The position numbers and the translations under genes were made by a program. This document shows positions 1 to 10,900 of a DNA stretch of 64,000 nucleotides, piece by piece. Origin of the DNA: an uncultured Lachnospiraceae bacterium (lineage in GTDB: Bacteria; Bacillota; Clostridia; Lachnospirales; Lachnospiraceae); the NCBI GenBank assembly GCA_900317755.1, contig ONHZ01000067.1:1-64000 (forward strand), given 5' to 3'. The notes beneath the pieces were generated by a model. It had not been told where the DNA came from. It did not search any database and saw only the letters and a program-made list of their open reading frames with translations. Every line of letters starts with the position of its first letter. Within the stretch, counting starts at the first letter, position 1.

Positions 1-101
1 CCGAGGAAGGGCACTATGCTGCATAGCAGCATTCTCATGTGCCCTGACGACATGCCACGATTTTGCTTTGCAAATATCGTGGCGATAGTTTTGTTCTTCG
101 G
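1..101. ncRNA. Candidate structured RNA or palindromic intergenic element
   Basis: The first 101 bases can fold into a closed multi-branch structure. Bases 1-8 pair with 94-101 (one G-U). Arm one pairs gggcac at 9-14 with gtgccc at 39-44 and contains a perfect inner hairpin, atgctgc at 16-22 with gcagcat at 26-32. Arm two pairs gccacgat at 54-61 with atcgtggc at 76-83 and continues as tttgc/gcaaa (62-66 with 70-74). No open reading frame of note covers it. It lies directly upstream of holA. It could be a small RNA, a leader, or a REP-like repeat; the left end is cut by the window, so nothing is known upstream. The pairing is seen directly; any function is inference. Confidence 0.35.
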
Positions 102-187
102 GAGCACGTAAATTAAGAATCATATTAACATAAACCACCACAATATTGTATAATGTATTTTAAATTTGGCAATGAAAGAGATTAAAC

Positions 188-1177
188 ATGTCCTTAGATG
201 ACGATATCAGAAAGCGCGAATTAAAAAATGTATACCTTCTGTATGGCAAGGAGGCGTATCTTCGGCGGAATTATAAGAAGTTTCTGCTGAAAATCTGGTT
301 TCCGGATGGCACAGATGGCAATATGAATTATTCATATTATGAAGGCGCAGGCACGGATTTCAACGAGGTCCTGCACCAGGCGGACACCATGCCATTTTTT
401 GCCGAGTACAGAGTTATCGTCGTTGAAAACAGCGGCATTTTTTCTGTTGCTGGAAAAGAGAAAATAAAGGACGCCCTCAATGATTTCCTTACAAACATGC
501 CGGAAACTGTCCGCTTTCTTTTCATCGAGGATGATGCAAACAAGTCCAACAAATTATTCAAAACCATTTCAAAAATCGGTCTTTGCGAAGAAGTAAACAC
601 CTTCCAGGGCAGCCGCTATGAAAAATGGATTATCAATAAAATTAATAAAGAAGGTCTGTCCATAAAGGAGGACGCCTACAAAGAATTCTACATCAGAACT
701 TCCTCGGATAAAAAAGCCTCAGATCTGATGGAATCTGTAAGTCTTGAGCTTGACAAACTGATTTCTTACAGCCAGGGTAAAGGTACGATTGAGAAATCTG
801 ATGTCGAAGAAATCGTAAGCGGACAGACGAATACAAAAGTTTACTATCTTACCGATGCAATTTTTAATAAAGACAGAGAAAAGGCACTTGAAATCTATAA
901 CGACCTGATCATGTCTAAAGATGACCCAACGATGATCATTTCTTCTATTGAAAAACAGCTAATTTCCCTGCTCTCGCTTTCATCAAAAATGAAAAATGGG
1001 GAGGCTATCGATTCGACATGGCAGAATAGAAAGAATATGGCTGTTGTCAGAAAGCTTGGCATACCTGAACTTACAAGGTTACTTGATACCGGCGTGCTTT
1101 ATGATGATGGCATAAAGTCAGGAAAATATAATCCGGATGTCGCACTCACACTGTTTCTTACCGAAGCACTGAGTTAA
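188..1177 (+). CDS. holA: DNA polymerase III delta subunit
   Basis: This 329-residue protein matches the delta subunit of the clamp loader, which opens the beta sliding clamp during replication. The N-terminal signature VYLLYGKEAYL is at residues 15-25 and the TMPFFAEYRVIVV segment at 67-79; both are typical of HolA. The Walker-like site is degenerate, as expected, because delta does not hydrolyse ATP. Length is normal for the family (about 330-350). The ATG at 188 follows a weak purine-rich stretch (gaaagag). It is the only plus-strand gene in the first 11 kb and converges with the helicase gene ending at 1236. In related Firmicutes holA commonly lies near competence or ribosomal protein S20 genes; those would be outside this window. 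Confidence 0.93.
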   Translation: MSLDDDIRKRELKNVYLLYGKEAYLRRNYKKFLLKIWFPDGTDGNMNYSYYEGAGTDFNEVLHQADTMPFFAEYRVIVVENSGIFSVAGKEKIKDALNDFLTNMPETVRFLFIEDDANKSNKLFKTISKIGLCEEVNTFQGSRYEKWIINKINKEGLSIKEDAYKEFYIRTSSDKKASDLMESVSLELDKLISYSQGKGTIEKSDVEEIVSGQTNTKVYYLTDAIFNKDREKALEIYNDLIMSKDDPTMIISSIEKQLISLLSLSSKMKNGEAIDSTWQNRKNMAVVRKLGIPELTRLLDTGVLYDDGIKSGKYNPDVALTLFLTEALS

Positions 1178-1224
1178 GCGCAGCAACTGCACGGAGTAAT
1201 ATGCAATTCATTCTACACAAAAAT

Positions 1225-1247
1225 GAAGGCAGATTTTATCTGCTTTC
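1225..1247 (-). terminator. Intrinsic terminator of the gltX-helicase transcript
   Basis: A 9-bp stem (gaaggcaga at 1225-1233 with tctgctttc at 1239-1247, one G-U) has a 5-base loop. On the minus strand it is followed by a run of five T. The hairpin overlaps the stop codon of the helicase gene, which ends at 1236. On the plus strand there is no T run, so holA probably does not use it. Confidence 0.6.
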
Positions 1248-3080
1248 AGTTCTGGGCTTCAGGGTTTCCTTCAGATAGATCGATGGCAGCAGTTCCTTGC
1301 TGCCTCTTTTCTTCACACAGGAAATGATTGCTTTTTTCTTTGCCCTCGTAAGCGCGACATAGAACATCCGCCGCTCTTCTTCCCTGTCTTTTTCAGTCAC
1401 TGCCTTGTTTGAAGGAACAATGCCATCATTTACTGAAAGAATAATGATCTTGTCAAATTCAAGTCCTTTTGAGCCGTGAAATGTATAGACAAAAACATTG
1501 TCTTCTGCCGTTGACTTCTTTGCCTTCGTATCTTCATTTTTCTCTTCAGATTTTTTCCTCTCGGCATAATCCTCAAGGAATACATCAATCCTATGATAAT
1601 TTTTCAGCATCTCACGGAAGGAGTCTATCTTCTCTTCTAAAGCATCTGGTGTAAGCGAAGCTTCTTTGAGAAGATATTTCCTATATCCCATTTTGTCGCA
1701 AATAAAGGTGAATGCCGCAGCTGGCGAAAGCCTTCCTATAAGATCTATGTCAGAAAGAAACTGTGTAATCTGCCTTTGCACTGAAATATCCCTTTCAAAA
1801 TATGAAAGCCACTTCTCCCTGTCGACTATCTCATCCTCAATTCCTTTTCGAGGGATTTCCCGGTCGGGTTTATTTATGACTTCAAGCAAATCCCTGCGGT
1901 AAAGCACTCCCTGAGTCAGCCTGAAATACGACACGATATCCTCTTCAAAAGAAAACTTTTTCTCTTCTTCTTTTGAAGCAGTTCCCGGAAAAAATGGAAT
2001 GTTTTCGCTTTGCAGAAGTGCTCTTACCTTCTCGCCGTCAAGCCTGTGGCGGATCAGCACTGCAACTGATTCCTTTGCTGTGATAGACTTCCTTATTTCA
2101 GAAACTGCAAAGACTGCCTCCATCTCATCATCATCAAAAATATGATATGTTACCATTCCCTTAGTCTTTGATTTTGATATGAGCTGCTTTTCAAAGCGGT
2201 TTTTATTATAGGAAATGAGATTTAATGATTTCTCTACGACTTCCTTTGGGCAGCGGTAATTTGAATTGAGATAAAGAATCTGTCCTTGTGGAAAAAGCTT
2301 CTTAAAATCAAGCATATACGAAGGATCAGCACCGCGGAAGCCATAAATCGACTGGTCATCATCGCCGACCATGAAGACATTTTTCTCCCGTCCGGAAATC
2401 AGACGAATGATGTCAAACTGCAGCGCATTCATGTCCTGCGCTTCATCTACTAAGATAAAGGTAAACCTTTCGCAGATTTTCTCACGAAGTGCAGGGTCTG
2501 TGGAAAGCAGTTCTTTCGTCGCCGTCAGCATGTCGTCAAAATCAAAAAGCCCGAGACGTTTTTTCTTGTCTTCATATTCATGAAAAACAGTAAGAAAATC
2601 ACTGTCTGACAAAGCGCTTGATTTTTCAAAATCACTACGTCCGGTATTCTTCATGAAGCTGATATCGCCGGAAAGCCTGTCGAGAGCTTCTGCAGAATCA
2701 GAATAATCTATGTGGTTTATGGAAACTGACTCTCGAAGCAATTTCATTCTCGATGTACCAGTGACAATCTTAAAATCTGCATACTTTTTTTCTTTCAGCA
2801 GAATCTTTAGAAAAACACTGTGAAAGGTTCCAAATACGACATCGGAATAGCCATCAATATTCCCACGGGAAATCTTAATAAACTTTTTCTGCATAGAAAG
2901 AGCAGCCTCCTTCGTAAAGGTAAGAACCAGTATCGAAGAGGGCTGCACTTTATGATAATCAATGAGATGAAAAATTCTCGAAGTCAAGACAGTCGTCTTG
3001 CCGGAACCCGGTCCAGCAAGAAGTAACATCGGTCCCTTGAAGTGACTCGCTGCAGCGGTCTGTTCTTTGTCTAAAACCAT
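1236..3080 (-). CDS. UvrD/PcrA-like superfamily 1 DNA helicase
   Basis: This 614-residue protein carries the full set of SF1A helicase motifs: Walker A AGPGSGKTT at residues 22-30, motif Ia LTFTKEAA around 53-60, Walker B VDEAQD at 211-216, motif III GDDDQSIYGFRGA at 239-251, motif V HGSKGLEFDKI and motif VI RRMFYVALTRAKKKA near the C terminus. It should translocate 3' to 5' on single-stranded DNA and act in repair or in clearing recombination intermediates. At 614 residues it is shorter than PcrA/UvrD (about 720), with the loss in the 2B and C-terminal regions, so it may be a UvrD paralogue rather than the main PcrA. It starts 9 bases after gltX; the gltX stop codon overlaps the Shine-Dalgarno (TAAGGA), which suggests translational coupling. 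Confidence 0.88.
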   Translation of the reverse strand: MVLDKEQTAAASHFKGPMLLLAGPGSGKTTVLTSRIFHLIDYHKVQPSSILVLTFTKEAALSMQKKFIKISRGNIDGYSDVVFGTFHSVFLKILLKEKKYADFKIVTGTSRMKLLRESVSINHIDYSDSAEALDRLSGDISFMKNTGRSDFEKSSALSDSDFLTVFHEYEDKKKRLGLFDFDDMLTATKELLSTDPALREKICERFTFILVDEAQDMNALQFDIIRLISGREKNVFMVGDDDQSIYGFRGADPSYMLDFKKLFPQGQILYLNSNYRCPKEVVEKSLNLISYNKNRFEKQLISKSKTKGMVTYHIFDDDEMEAVFAVSEIRKSITAKESVAVLIRHRLDGEKVRALLQSENIPFFPGTASKEEEKKFSFEEDIVSYFRLTQGVLYRRDLLEVINKPDREIPRKGIEDEIVDREKWLSYFERDISVQRQITQFLSDIDLIGRLSPAAAFTFICDKMGYRKYLLKEASLTPDALEEKIDSFREMLKNYHRIDVFLEDYAERKKSEEKNEDTKAKKSTAEDNVFVYTFHGSKGLEFDKIIILSVNDGIVPSNKAVTEKDREEERRMFYVALTRAKKKAIISCVKKRGSKELLPSIYLKETLKPRTESR

Positions 3081-3089
3081 GAAATATCC

Positions 3090-4550
3090 TTATATCCTTG
3101 CTTCCAGCAGTTCAATCGCTGCCTTGATTCGTGCGACAGACTCGTCCTTCCCAAGAATCTCAAGAAGCTCGGTTGCACCGCCTGGAGTTGCAGGCTTGCC
3201 TGAAAGTGCCGTACGGATCGGCCACATGACCTGTCCGTTCTTGTAGCCATTGTCTGATGCAAAGCCCTTCAGTAGTTCAAACAGTGCATCATTTGTATAG
3301 TCATCAGTATCTTCAAGAACAGGAAGCACCTTCTTTAAGACCTCAAGTGAAAGCTCCGGGGTCGTCTTCATCTTCTTATGAGTATAAAGTGAGATGTCGT
3401 ACTCAGGCACTGCCTCAAAGAAGTCGCAGATGTCCTTTATATCTGAATAAAGCTCGATTCTTGACTGAACCATTCCGGCAATCTTCTTAAAATCAAGATC
3501 CTTATGAATTGTCTCCTTGAGGTATGGAAGAGCCTTCTCATAAAAGACCTCAGGGTCCTGCTTCTTTAAGTATTCGCCATTCATCCAGCGAAGCTTAACC
3601 GTATCAAATACGGCCGGAGATTTATTGATTCTGTGGTAATCAAAAGCCTTGACAAGTTCGTCAAGCGTCATGATTTCATTTTCATCTTCAGGCGACCAGC
3701 CGAGAAGGGCAACGAAATTCACGATTGTTTCAGGTAAGTATCCTAAATCAACGAGGTCTTCAAATGAAGAATGTCCGGACCTCTTTGAAAGCTTCTGGTG
3801 CTCTTCATTTGTAATCAGTGGGCAGTGGATATACTTCGGAACTTCCCAGCCAAATGCCTCATAAAGAAGATTATACTTCGGAGATGATGAAAGGTATTCG
3901 TTTCCACGGATGACATGGGTAATGCCCATCAGATGGTCATCGATAACATTTGCAAAATTGTAGGTAGGATAGCCGTCGGACTTGATCAGAATCATGTCGT
4001 CAAGCTCGGAATTATCTACTGTGATGTCTCCGTAAATCTCATCATGGAAGGTCGTGGTACCTGTTGTCGGAACATTCTGCCTGATGACATAAGGCATGCC
4101 GCTTGCAAGATTTTTCTCAATCTCCTCCTTTGAAAGATGGAGGCAGTGCTTGTCATAGAAGGAAACTTCCTTACCATCAATTGTCTTCTTAAGGCTTTCA
4201 AGCCTCTCCTTCGTACAGAAGCAGTAATATGCTTTGCCCTCGTCAATAAGCTGCTTTGCATACTTCATGTAGAGTCCCTGATCGCAGCGGACAGACTGAA
4301 CATAAGGGCCAACAGGGCCGCCGATATCCGGTCCCTCGTCCCACTTTAAGCCTGCATCATTCAAGGTCTTATAAATAATATCCGTAGCGCCTTCAAGGAG
4401 TCTTTCCCTGTCGGTATCTTCAATTCGAAGTATGAAATCGCCGTCCTCATGCTTCGTGATGAGGTAAGCGTAAAGTGCTGTTCGTAAATTTCCTACATGC
4501 ATTCTTCCTGTAGGTGATGGTGCAAATCTGGTCCTAATCTTCTCTGCCAT
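3090..4550 (-). CDS. gltX: Glutamate--tRNA ligase
   Basis: Class I aminoacyl-tRNA synthetase that charges tRNA with glutamate. The HIGH-type motif is seen as [12 protein letters not shown] at residues 9-20 and the KMSKS-type loop as KLSKR at 253-257. A zinc site is likely from Cys110, Cys112, Cys136 and His138, the pattern of the zinc-binding GluRS type. Length 486 is standard. The start is supported by an AAAGGA sequence upstream of ATG. A separate glnS is present at 23006, so this enzyme need not be the non-discriminating form that feeds amidation, although that cannot be excluded. Upstream lies a possible extended -10 (TGTTATACT, revcomp at 4594-4602) and a small ccgaag/cttcgg hairpin at 4574-4592. 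No T-box-like leader is visible. Confidence 0.96.
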   Translation of the reverse strand: MAEKIRTRFAPSPTGRMHVGNLRTALYAYLITKHEDGDFILRIEDTDRERLLEGATDIIYKTLNDAGLKWDEGPDIGGPVGPYVQSVRCDQGLYMKYAKQLIDEGKAYYCFCTKERLESLKKTIDGKEVSFYDKHCLHLSKEEIEKNLASGMPYVIRQNVPTTGTTTFHDEIYGDITVDNSELDDMILIKSDGYPTYNFANVIDDHLMGITHVIRGNEYLSSSPKYNLLYEAFGWEVPKYIHCPLITNEEHQKLSKRSGHSSFEDLVDLGYLPETIVNFVALLGWSPEDENEIMTLDELVKAFDYHRINKSPAVFDTVKLRWMNGEYLKKQDPEVFYEKALPYLKETIHKDLDFKKIAGMVQSRIELYSDIKDICDFFEAVPEYDISLYTHKKMKTTPELSLEVLKKVLPVLEDTDDYTNDALFELLKGFASDNGYKNGQVMWPIRTALSGKPATPGGATELLEILGKDESVARIKAAIELLEARI

Positions 4551-4627
4551 TTTATTTCTTTTCCTTTCTTAACCCGAAGTAAGTAGCTTCGGAAGTATAA
4601 CATATTCAAGTGTTCCTGCCCAGCAAA

Positions 4628-5836
4628 TCAAGCTTCATCTGTCTCAGGCTTCAGTCCGCACAGTTTGTCAACAGATTTCAAAATCTCAACGATTTCCGGA
4701 ACATAGAAATCATGCTCCTTCATGAGAGAATTAATCTCATTTCTCTCTTTCAGAATCGCTTTCCGGTTCTTTAAAATATCAGTCTTCAGAGCTTCAATTC
4801 TCTTCTCAAAAATACCCTTGATTTTCAAAAGGTTGTCCCTGTCCTTCAAAGCTCTTGTCTGCTTCAGCCAGACATTGATATCAGATAAATCAAGCGGTGA
4901 AAGAAGCTTATACAGCTTATTAGAATAATACGAAAGATCTTCATTATCCGAAAGAAATTTATCCCTTTCACGGACAGCCTCAAGATAAGCTTCCCATTTG
5001 TAATTCAGCTCAAGAGAACTCTGCACGCCGAAATTTGCCTTGGAAAATTCGACTGCATTTACTCCTGCAGCATACTTCATCCTCGTGGTATTTAAGATAG
5101 ATGTCACGGTATTAAGATACCTCGCTGCATCCTTACGGCGTTTTGCATTCCCGGTCTCGATATGATAAATCACGACACATGCCACTGCCCCAAACAGGAG
5201 GTAAAGCAGAAACGGCGTATTCATTTCCAGCTTTGAAGTAATCTTTAATATTATGACAAGAATAAAACCGGAAAGATAAAGCATATAAAAAGCAATGGAT
5301 GCCCTCTTCAAAAATCCGCGGCTTTTATTGATATCGTCGAGATCTATCTTCGCCTCTGAATGCTCGCCCTCTATTGCTGTAAGGGAAGTCCGCATTTTCT
5401 CAACATAGTCTTCATTCTGCTGAAGCTTCTTAATCTCATTTGGAATAGCGTCTTCATTTTCCATCATGATCATATAGTCTTCGTCAGAAATCTTCTTTTC
5501 ACTGTTCTGATAATTCTGTGTGGAAACTTCTTTCTTTTCGATGAGATCAGCAGTTTTTTCTATCTCAGTTCTCTTTTCTTCGGGAAGGGAATTTATCTTG
5601 TCTATGTCTGAAACATATCCCTCAAGAGCACGAAGCCTTGCCTTTTCGCCTTCATTCTGCTTCGTAAGGGAAATCACTTCCTCGCAGGAATCTAATATAT
5701 ACTGCTCTATCTTCTTTGGATCAGACATATCATCAATCTTGTGGATCTCTGATAGCACCTCATCCATTGTCTCATCAAGATCGTCTCCAGTGGCTTTATT
5801 TTTTTTAGAAAAACGTAATTTGTTAAAAATAGACAT
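4628..5836 (-). CDS. Membrane-anchored coiled-coil protein, last gene of Hsp70-like operon
   Basis: I do not recognise a named family. The 402-residue protein has a charged, heptad-rich N-terminal half (about residues 10-180). Two adjacent hydrophobic segments follow (about 184-203 and 210-228: AFYMLYLSGFILVIILKI and PFLLYLLFGAVACVVIYHI), likely a transmembrane hairpin. The C-terminal half is again helical and charged. There is no signal peptide, so both coiled-coil halves would lie on the same side of the membrane, most simply the cytoplasm. It is the last gene of a four-gene operon and begins 14 bases after the TPR gene, with GGTGG as ribosome-binding site. Inference: it tethers the operon's Hsp70-like and repeat proteins to the membrane. 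Not a transporter or sensor by any motif I can see. Confidence 0.75.
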   Translation of the reverse strand: MSIFNKLRFSKKNKATGDDLDETMDEVLSEIHKIDDMSDPKKIEQYILDSCEEVISLTKQNEGEKARLRALEGYVSDIDKINSLPEEKRTEIEKTADLIEKKEVSTQNYQNSEKKISDEDYMIMMENEDAIPNEIKKLQQNEDYVEKMRTSLTAIEGEHSEAKIDLDDINKSRGFLKRASIAFYMLYLSGFILVIILKITSKLEMNTPFLLYLLFGAVACVVIYHIETGNAKRRKDAARYLNTVTSILNTTRMKYAAGVNAVEFSKANFGVQSSLELNYKWEAYLEAVRERDKFLSDNEDLSYYSNKLYKLLSPLDLSDINVWLKQTRALKDRDNLLKIKGIFEKRIEALKTDILKNRKAILKERNEINSLMKEHDFYVPEIVEILKSVDKLCGLKPETDEA

Positions 5837-5850
5837 TTAAACCACCAAAA

Positions 5851-6675
5851 TCAAATCCTGCAGAGTGTCTCATATTCTGCCTGATATTCATTTATCTTTT
5901 GAAGGATGCTCTTCTTCATTTTTTCTTCAGACTCCTCTTCCGCAATCGCCTCGATCTCTGTATGCTTTGAAAGATATTCCCTTGATGTCATACAGTCTGT
6001 AACGGTCTGCTTTATTGATTCTCTTTCCTCTTCTGAAAGAAAATACCGTTCACAGTACTGATCGAAGGCTTCGTCATTTTCGGAAAGCAGTGTGGTAAAA
6101 AGTAGGCATCTAAGTGTTGAGCGCTTGTGATTCTTTATATAGGCTTCCCTGAAGGACGCCTCTGCCTCTGAAAACATGAAGAGATATGCGTATGCCGTTC
6201 CAAGATTGTGATAAACATCACCAAGGAGGACATCCGTCATAGTACCGGAAATAGTCAGCGTATTCTGATATTCAAAAATCGCATCAACTACACGGCCCTT
6301 TTCAAAAAGCCTGTCTGCACGCATCTTTCCAATCTCTGCATCGGATTTGTTTTCAAACTCCATGATGGTGGAAATCGTTTCCTTTATTTCTCCTTTTGTG
6401 AGATATCCGTTTGCATTCAGAATCTCAGAAACAAAAAGAGAAAGTGTCACATTTTCCTTCAATAGCGTGCGCAGTGTCTCAGCAAGATCTTTCAGGTGAA
6501 GCTCGTCATTGATCCACTCGACGAGTTCGATGTTCATAAGATCAGGTCCGGCGAGGTAGGCATTCTGATAGATGCAGTATGAAAGCTCTTCCAGTGAATA
6601 TACCGAAATAGAAAGGTCCTCAATATAATACGGGTTTAGTGCAATTCCCGATGTTGTCTTTAATAATTCTCCCAT
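5851..6675 (-). CDS. TPR-like helical repeat protein of Hsp70-like operon
   Basis: The 274-residue protein is soluble and mainly helical. A segment around residues 120-190 (FEKGRVVDAIFEYQNTL, then YHNLGTAYAYLFMFSEAEAS and YIKNHKRSTL) reads as two or three tetratricopeptide repeats. The N-terminal 100 residues have no motif I recognise. The start codon abuts the stop of the upstream gene (TAA directly followed by ATG, with GAGGAA as ribosome-binding site), so translation is probably coupled to the Hsp70-like gene. TPR proteins often act as co-chaperones that hold Hsp70 or client peptides, which suits this neighbourhood; that role is inference. No catalytic motif is visible. Confidence 0.75.
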   Translation of the reverse strand: MGELLKTTSGIALNPYYIEDLSISVYSLEELSYCIYQNAYLAGPDLMNIELVEWINDELHLKDLAETLRTLLKENVTLSLFVSEILNANGYLTKGEIKETISTIMEFENKSDAEIGKMRADRLFEKGRVVDAIFEYQNTLTISGTMTDVLLGDVYHNLGTAYAYLFMFSEAEASFREAYIKNHKRSTLRCLLFTTLLSENDEAFDQYCERYFLSEEERESIKQTVTDCMTSREYLSKHTEIEAIAEEESEEKMKKSILQKINEYQAEYETLCRI

Positions 6676-7932
6676 TTATTCCTCTTTTTCAGCTGAGATT
6701 TCATGCTCCCAGACCTTGTTCGTAGCAGGTGTGATTTCTCCGAAGCCAAGATCGACAATCTTTATCTTCACCCTGGTGTCAGACAGTGGAATCGCTGAAA
6801 TACGAAGCCTCGATGTCCTGTTTTCCCTCTTTGGAAAATCATTAAGCGTGATTTCGACTACATCTGCCCTTCTTGATTCCGGGCGCTGCACCCAGCATTC
6901 AACTGAAGGCTCGCCATCTAAAATGACTTCGGTCTCCCCTTTTGCCTCATACCAGTTGTCACCGGCAGAAAGAAGTGTGATAAAGCCCATATCATTTTTG
7001 TCATAAATCTTCAGCGAGACATTGATTTTCAGTTCATTATCTCCGATATAGACATATTCCCAAGGCTGGTCTCCGCATTTCACGATGCTCGAAACACAGG
7101 CACCCTTTGAATAGAGATTCTTTCCAATAAAGACACGTCTGCCCTTCAAAAGATGCTGAAGGCTCTCCTGCATCCAGTCGCCATCGAAACCTTCACCGAC
7201 AAGATAGACAGATGAAATATCATTTTCATGAAGGACTTTGGAAACAATTTCTTCAAAAGATGCATCACGGTCAGAATAGGAAAGCTGCCCGTCATTTTCA
7301 GTATAGAGATTCACGATACGCGGTCTCGTGGAAATATCAATGTGAAGGACAGTATGGGTGAGATAATTCTTTTCGAGATTGAAAACCAGTACGTCCTTTC
7401 TGAAAATATCAGGCTGCTGGCTTAATACATAATAATAAAATCCTTCAGCACGGTCTACCACATAAAGCCTCTGCGGAACGACACCGATTTTGGAAGCAAT
7501 GGACGAAAAGGTCTCTATCACAGACATATCGACGCTGTCAGTGCATATCGTGATTGCCTTGATATTATATTTGTTCCCTATTGTAAAGCCAGGCAGCACT
7601 AATAATTTCTTGATATAAATTGCCAGAAGGTCCCTGGCCTCAAAGACCTCGCTCTCGATAAAAATCTTATCATTCGTGACTGCCTTGTGGAAAAGGTCCT
7701 CTGCCTCTATTGCATTTCCACTTCGTATCTCATTCTCTGCTTCATTACCAAAATACCACTGGCCAAGTCCCTTCCTCTTTGCAAGGACCATCGGAATGAG
7801 ATAATTCTCTTTACCTACAACAGTGCTGACTGTTTCAGGCTCTTCCATATCAAATGTGAAGAAAGAGATCAGTGTATTTTCTTTTCCGAAATCAATTCCA
7901 ATATACATGGAATCGTTTGTATTATTTGCCAT
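6676..7932 (-). CDS. Hsp70-like ATPase (DUF5716-type)
   Basis: This 418-residue protein opens with an actin/Hsp70 phosphate-1 motif, YIGIDFGKENTLISFF (residues 10-25). A likely phosphate-2 segment follows (LVFNLEKNYLTHTVL), and then a glycine-containing adenosine-type motif (SSVYLVGEGFDGDW). The C-terminal 130 residues are rich in beta strands (INVSLKIYD, VECWVQRPESRR, RLRISAIPL) and may be a reduced substrate-binding domain. It is much shorter than DnaK (about 610) and lacks the helical lid, so it is a divergent Hsp70 relative, not DnaK. From memory it corresponds to the DUF5716 family of Lachnospiraceae. The gene starts two bases after the DUF5717-like gene, with GGAG overlapping that gene's stop. 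Probably an ATP-driven conformational switch working with its three neighbours. Confidence 0.8.
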   Translation of the reverse strand: MANNTNDSMYIGIDFGKENTLISFFTFDMEEPETVSTVVGKENYLIPMVLAKRKGLGQWYFGNEAENEIRSGNAIEAEDLFHKAVTNDKIFIESEVFEARDLLAIYIKKLLVLPGFTIGNKYNIKAITICTDSVDMSVIETFSSIASKIGVVPQRLYVVDRAEGFYYYVLSQQPDIFRKDVLVFNLEKNYLTHTVLHIDISTRPRIVNLYTENDGQLSYSDRDASFEEIVSKVLHENDISSVYLVGEGFDGDWMQESLQHLLKGRRVFIGKNLYSKGACVSSIVKCGDQPWEYVYIGDNELKINVSLKIYDKNDMGFITLLSAGDNWYEAKGETEVILDGEPSVECWVQRPESRRADVVEITLNDFPKRENRTSRLRISAIPLSDTRVKIKIVDLGFGEITPATNKVWEHEISAEKEE

Positions 7933-7934
7933 TT

Positions 7935-10900
7935 TTACTCCAGATGGAAAAGATCCTTTGTCTCTTCCGAAAGTTCAACATACTTCCTCATCGAACGAAG
8001 AAGATCATCCTTGTCGAAATAAATGTATGAGTTCCTCATCCTGTTGATGAGATTGTATCGCAATGCATCCTGGTTTTCTACATCAGACTGGCAGTCAAGA
8101 GAAGAATTCAGAAGTTCTTTTCCTTCCTCATCGGTAATACGGTAATGCACGATCTGGCCAAAGAACAGGATGAACTGCTGCACATAGATGCCATCATACA
8201 TCTCTGTGAGCTCAGCCTTCTTCTCTTCAGAATCATCAATAGAATAATAAATAGTAAGATCCTGACGGGGTGCACCATAATAGGTCACAAAATATTTGTC
8301 ATAGAGATGATACTTCATTCGAAGCGGTTCATAGACTCTCCTGTAAAAATCAAAGTAAAGATTCTTTCCTGTCGCTTCACCTAAGAATTCGTCCAGCATC
8401 TCGATTTCTTTTTTCGTCAGATCCTTTGAATCCTTCTCAGAAAAGTATTTGATGCTCGCAAGCTTCATGCCGGAATTTTCCCTGTGTCCGCTGAAATAGT
8501 AATCCTCGATATGCTTGAAAAGATCTGGTGACCCTTTTTCTTCGCCCTTTAGATACCCGTGGGCAAAATAGGTAAGATATGCCTCAACAAGCATGGAATT
8601 ATTCCTGTGCGTCAGATAAGATTCAAAAATAAGCTGGTGCTCTGGCAGAAAGACCTCTGTATAAAGCATCTGTGTCAGTATCTTTTCTTCAAGCTCTGAA
8701 ACATCAAGGGACTGGGCATCCGCATGCTTCCAAAGCATCACCATAGCTTCTGTAGGACCCGTGTAATGCTGATTCAGATAAGCTGTGATTTCCGGCTCCG
8801 TAAGGTATTCGCTCATCAGATAAATAGACATCATGATGAGGAACTTCTGGCTCTCTGAATCCTTTTCCTTTCCCACCTCATACTGGCAGATGCGAAGGAG
8901 GGATTTCTTGCCGACATTCTGGGCAAAATAATTCATCGTAAGATCAAATGCCCTGTCGAACTGTCCGGAAATCACATAGAGCTCGATGATATAGGATATC
9001 GTACCAGTATCAAGCTCATCATAATCATTCTCCTGAAGAAGATATTTCTCAAATATCTCCTCTCGCATATTTTCACGAAGATAAGAAACAATGCTCCGGT
9101 AATTCTGCATTTTGAAGGAACGTGAAATCTTGTCTGATGCAAGAAACCGGCTGATGACCTCATCAGAGCCTTCAGGAAAATCTGAATAGGTCTCATACTC
9201 AATGATATCGTGCATGAAAAATGCGAGATTCCCCTTTGCCATGGAATCAAGACTGTCATAAATCTTTGAAAGATCGATCAAAGGCTCGATTTCATAAAGC
9301 GTCCTGTCTGAAAGCATATTTCCAAAATCATCTATGAGGGCAATCCGATAGTCATTTGAAAGTATGCTCGTAAAACAGAACTTTCCACGAACCGGAACAA
9401 CCTTCGGATCCTTAAAAATATCGCCAGAAATAATGACAGAACGGATATTGGGAGCCTTTATGGTAATACGCATAGGATAAAGCATCTTTGAAAGACTGTC
9501 TGCAACATCCTCATCAATAATGCCGCGGTCTAATGTATCCTGATAAATGACGGCAAGATTGTCATCCATCCTGCCCTTTCGCATCCCGTCGAGTGCAAAG
9601 CTCTGTATTGACTTTGACATCTCTTTATAGAGCAAAGGATCTTCATTCTTGTGGGAAATGACATTGGCATAAACATATGCCTTCTTGCTGTCTTCTATCG
9701 CATTTTCAAAGGTAAAATATCTGACTACAGACTCCGGCAGCTTCTCTGTGGAATTCTCCGGAAGCGAGAAAATATATGCCTCATAAAGACCTGTGTATTT
9801 CTTTCCCAGACGGATGGAAAGCGAGTACCAGGAAAATGCCATCTTCCCATAAATCTCATTGCTAAGAAGGTAGCTCACGATCCCGTCAAGCATCTCATCT
9901 GAAGGAAAAAGCCTGTATGTCGCAGTGACAATATGAAAAATACGAAGGTCAAACTTCTTTACTTCATGAAGCAGCGTCGAAATCCTGAGCGCAAGATTTC
10001 CCTTAACCGTCTGGTGCCTGATCATCCATAAAAGCACCCTGATATTAAAATCATCAAAGTTCTTCAGAAGCAGCGGATCTTTATTGAATAAGTCGCTTAC
10101 CTCAACATAGAAATACGGCGAATATACGCCATTGACCATGAACTGCCTGATATCAGTAAATTTCTTCAGATCATTTCCGATGTAATCCTCTCTCAGAAAA
10201 AGAAGGAACCAGAAAATCTTTGGATCTTCAGGATGCTCACGGAAAATCATCTCTATCTCATGCGTCAGCTTGTCAACATAGTTCTTCTCTCTCTCAATCA
10301 ATGTACAGATATAGAGAAGATATGCCCACTCCATGCTCTTATTGTCTAAGATTTCGTGGCGGAGCCCGGAAATAATATCAAGGGCTTCCTGCCTTCTCTT
10401 ATTCACAATAAGTGCCTGGGCCTTCATGAGAAGCAGAAAATTCTTATTCTTTTCGTCAAGACTCAAAAGCCTGTCGAGTATCTCAACAGATTCATCACTC
10501 CATGTACCAGCTGTAATCTCACGCTGCCTGTAAAGAAGATATTTCCTGGTAAGCTCTGTATAGGAGCGTTTTTTCACCCTTACAAAATCATCAATTGCAA
10601 TATTGGAAGGACGCTTTATTACTATAACGATTTCTTTCCTGCCAAGTATGGATGAAAATGTAATGCGGCAGAGGTTCATGCCGGCGTGCATCTTCTCAGG
10701 ATGAAGGAAAATGTCATACTGGTAAACGGACCCTACGAAAACTTCTTCCGTAATATGGTCCTTGCTCAGTGTCACAAAGTCGCTGTCTGCAGCAACCTTA
10801 ATATCAAGGCTGCCGGTGCCAATCTTTCGAAGTGTAATCGACTGTCTGGTCTCCTCTTCGATATTGTCAAGGGAAAAATAATCCTTTTCAATTTCGAAGC

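Noticed and set aside
4551-4627. T-box leader for gltX, and likewise for argS and glnS
   Set aside because: The upstream gaps are too short and lack specifier or antiterminator elements.
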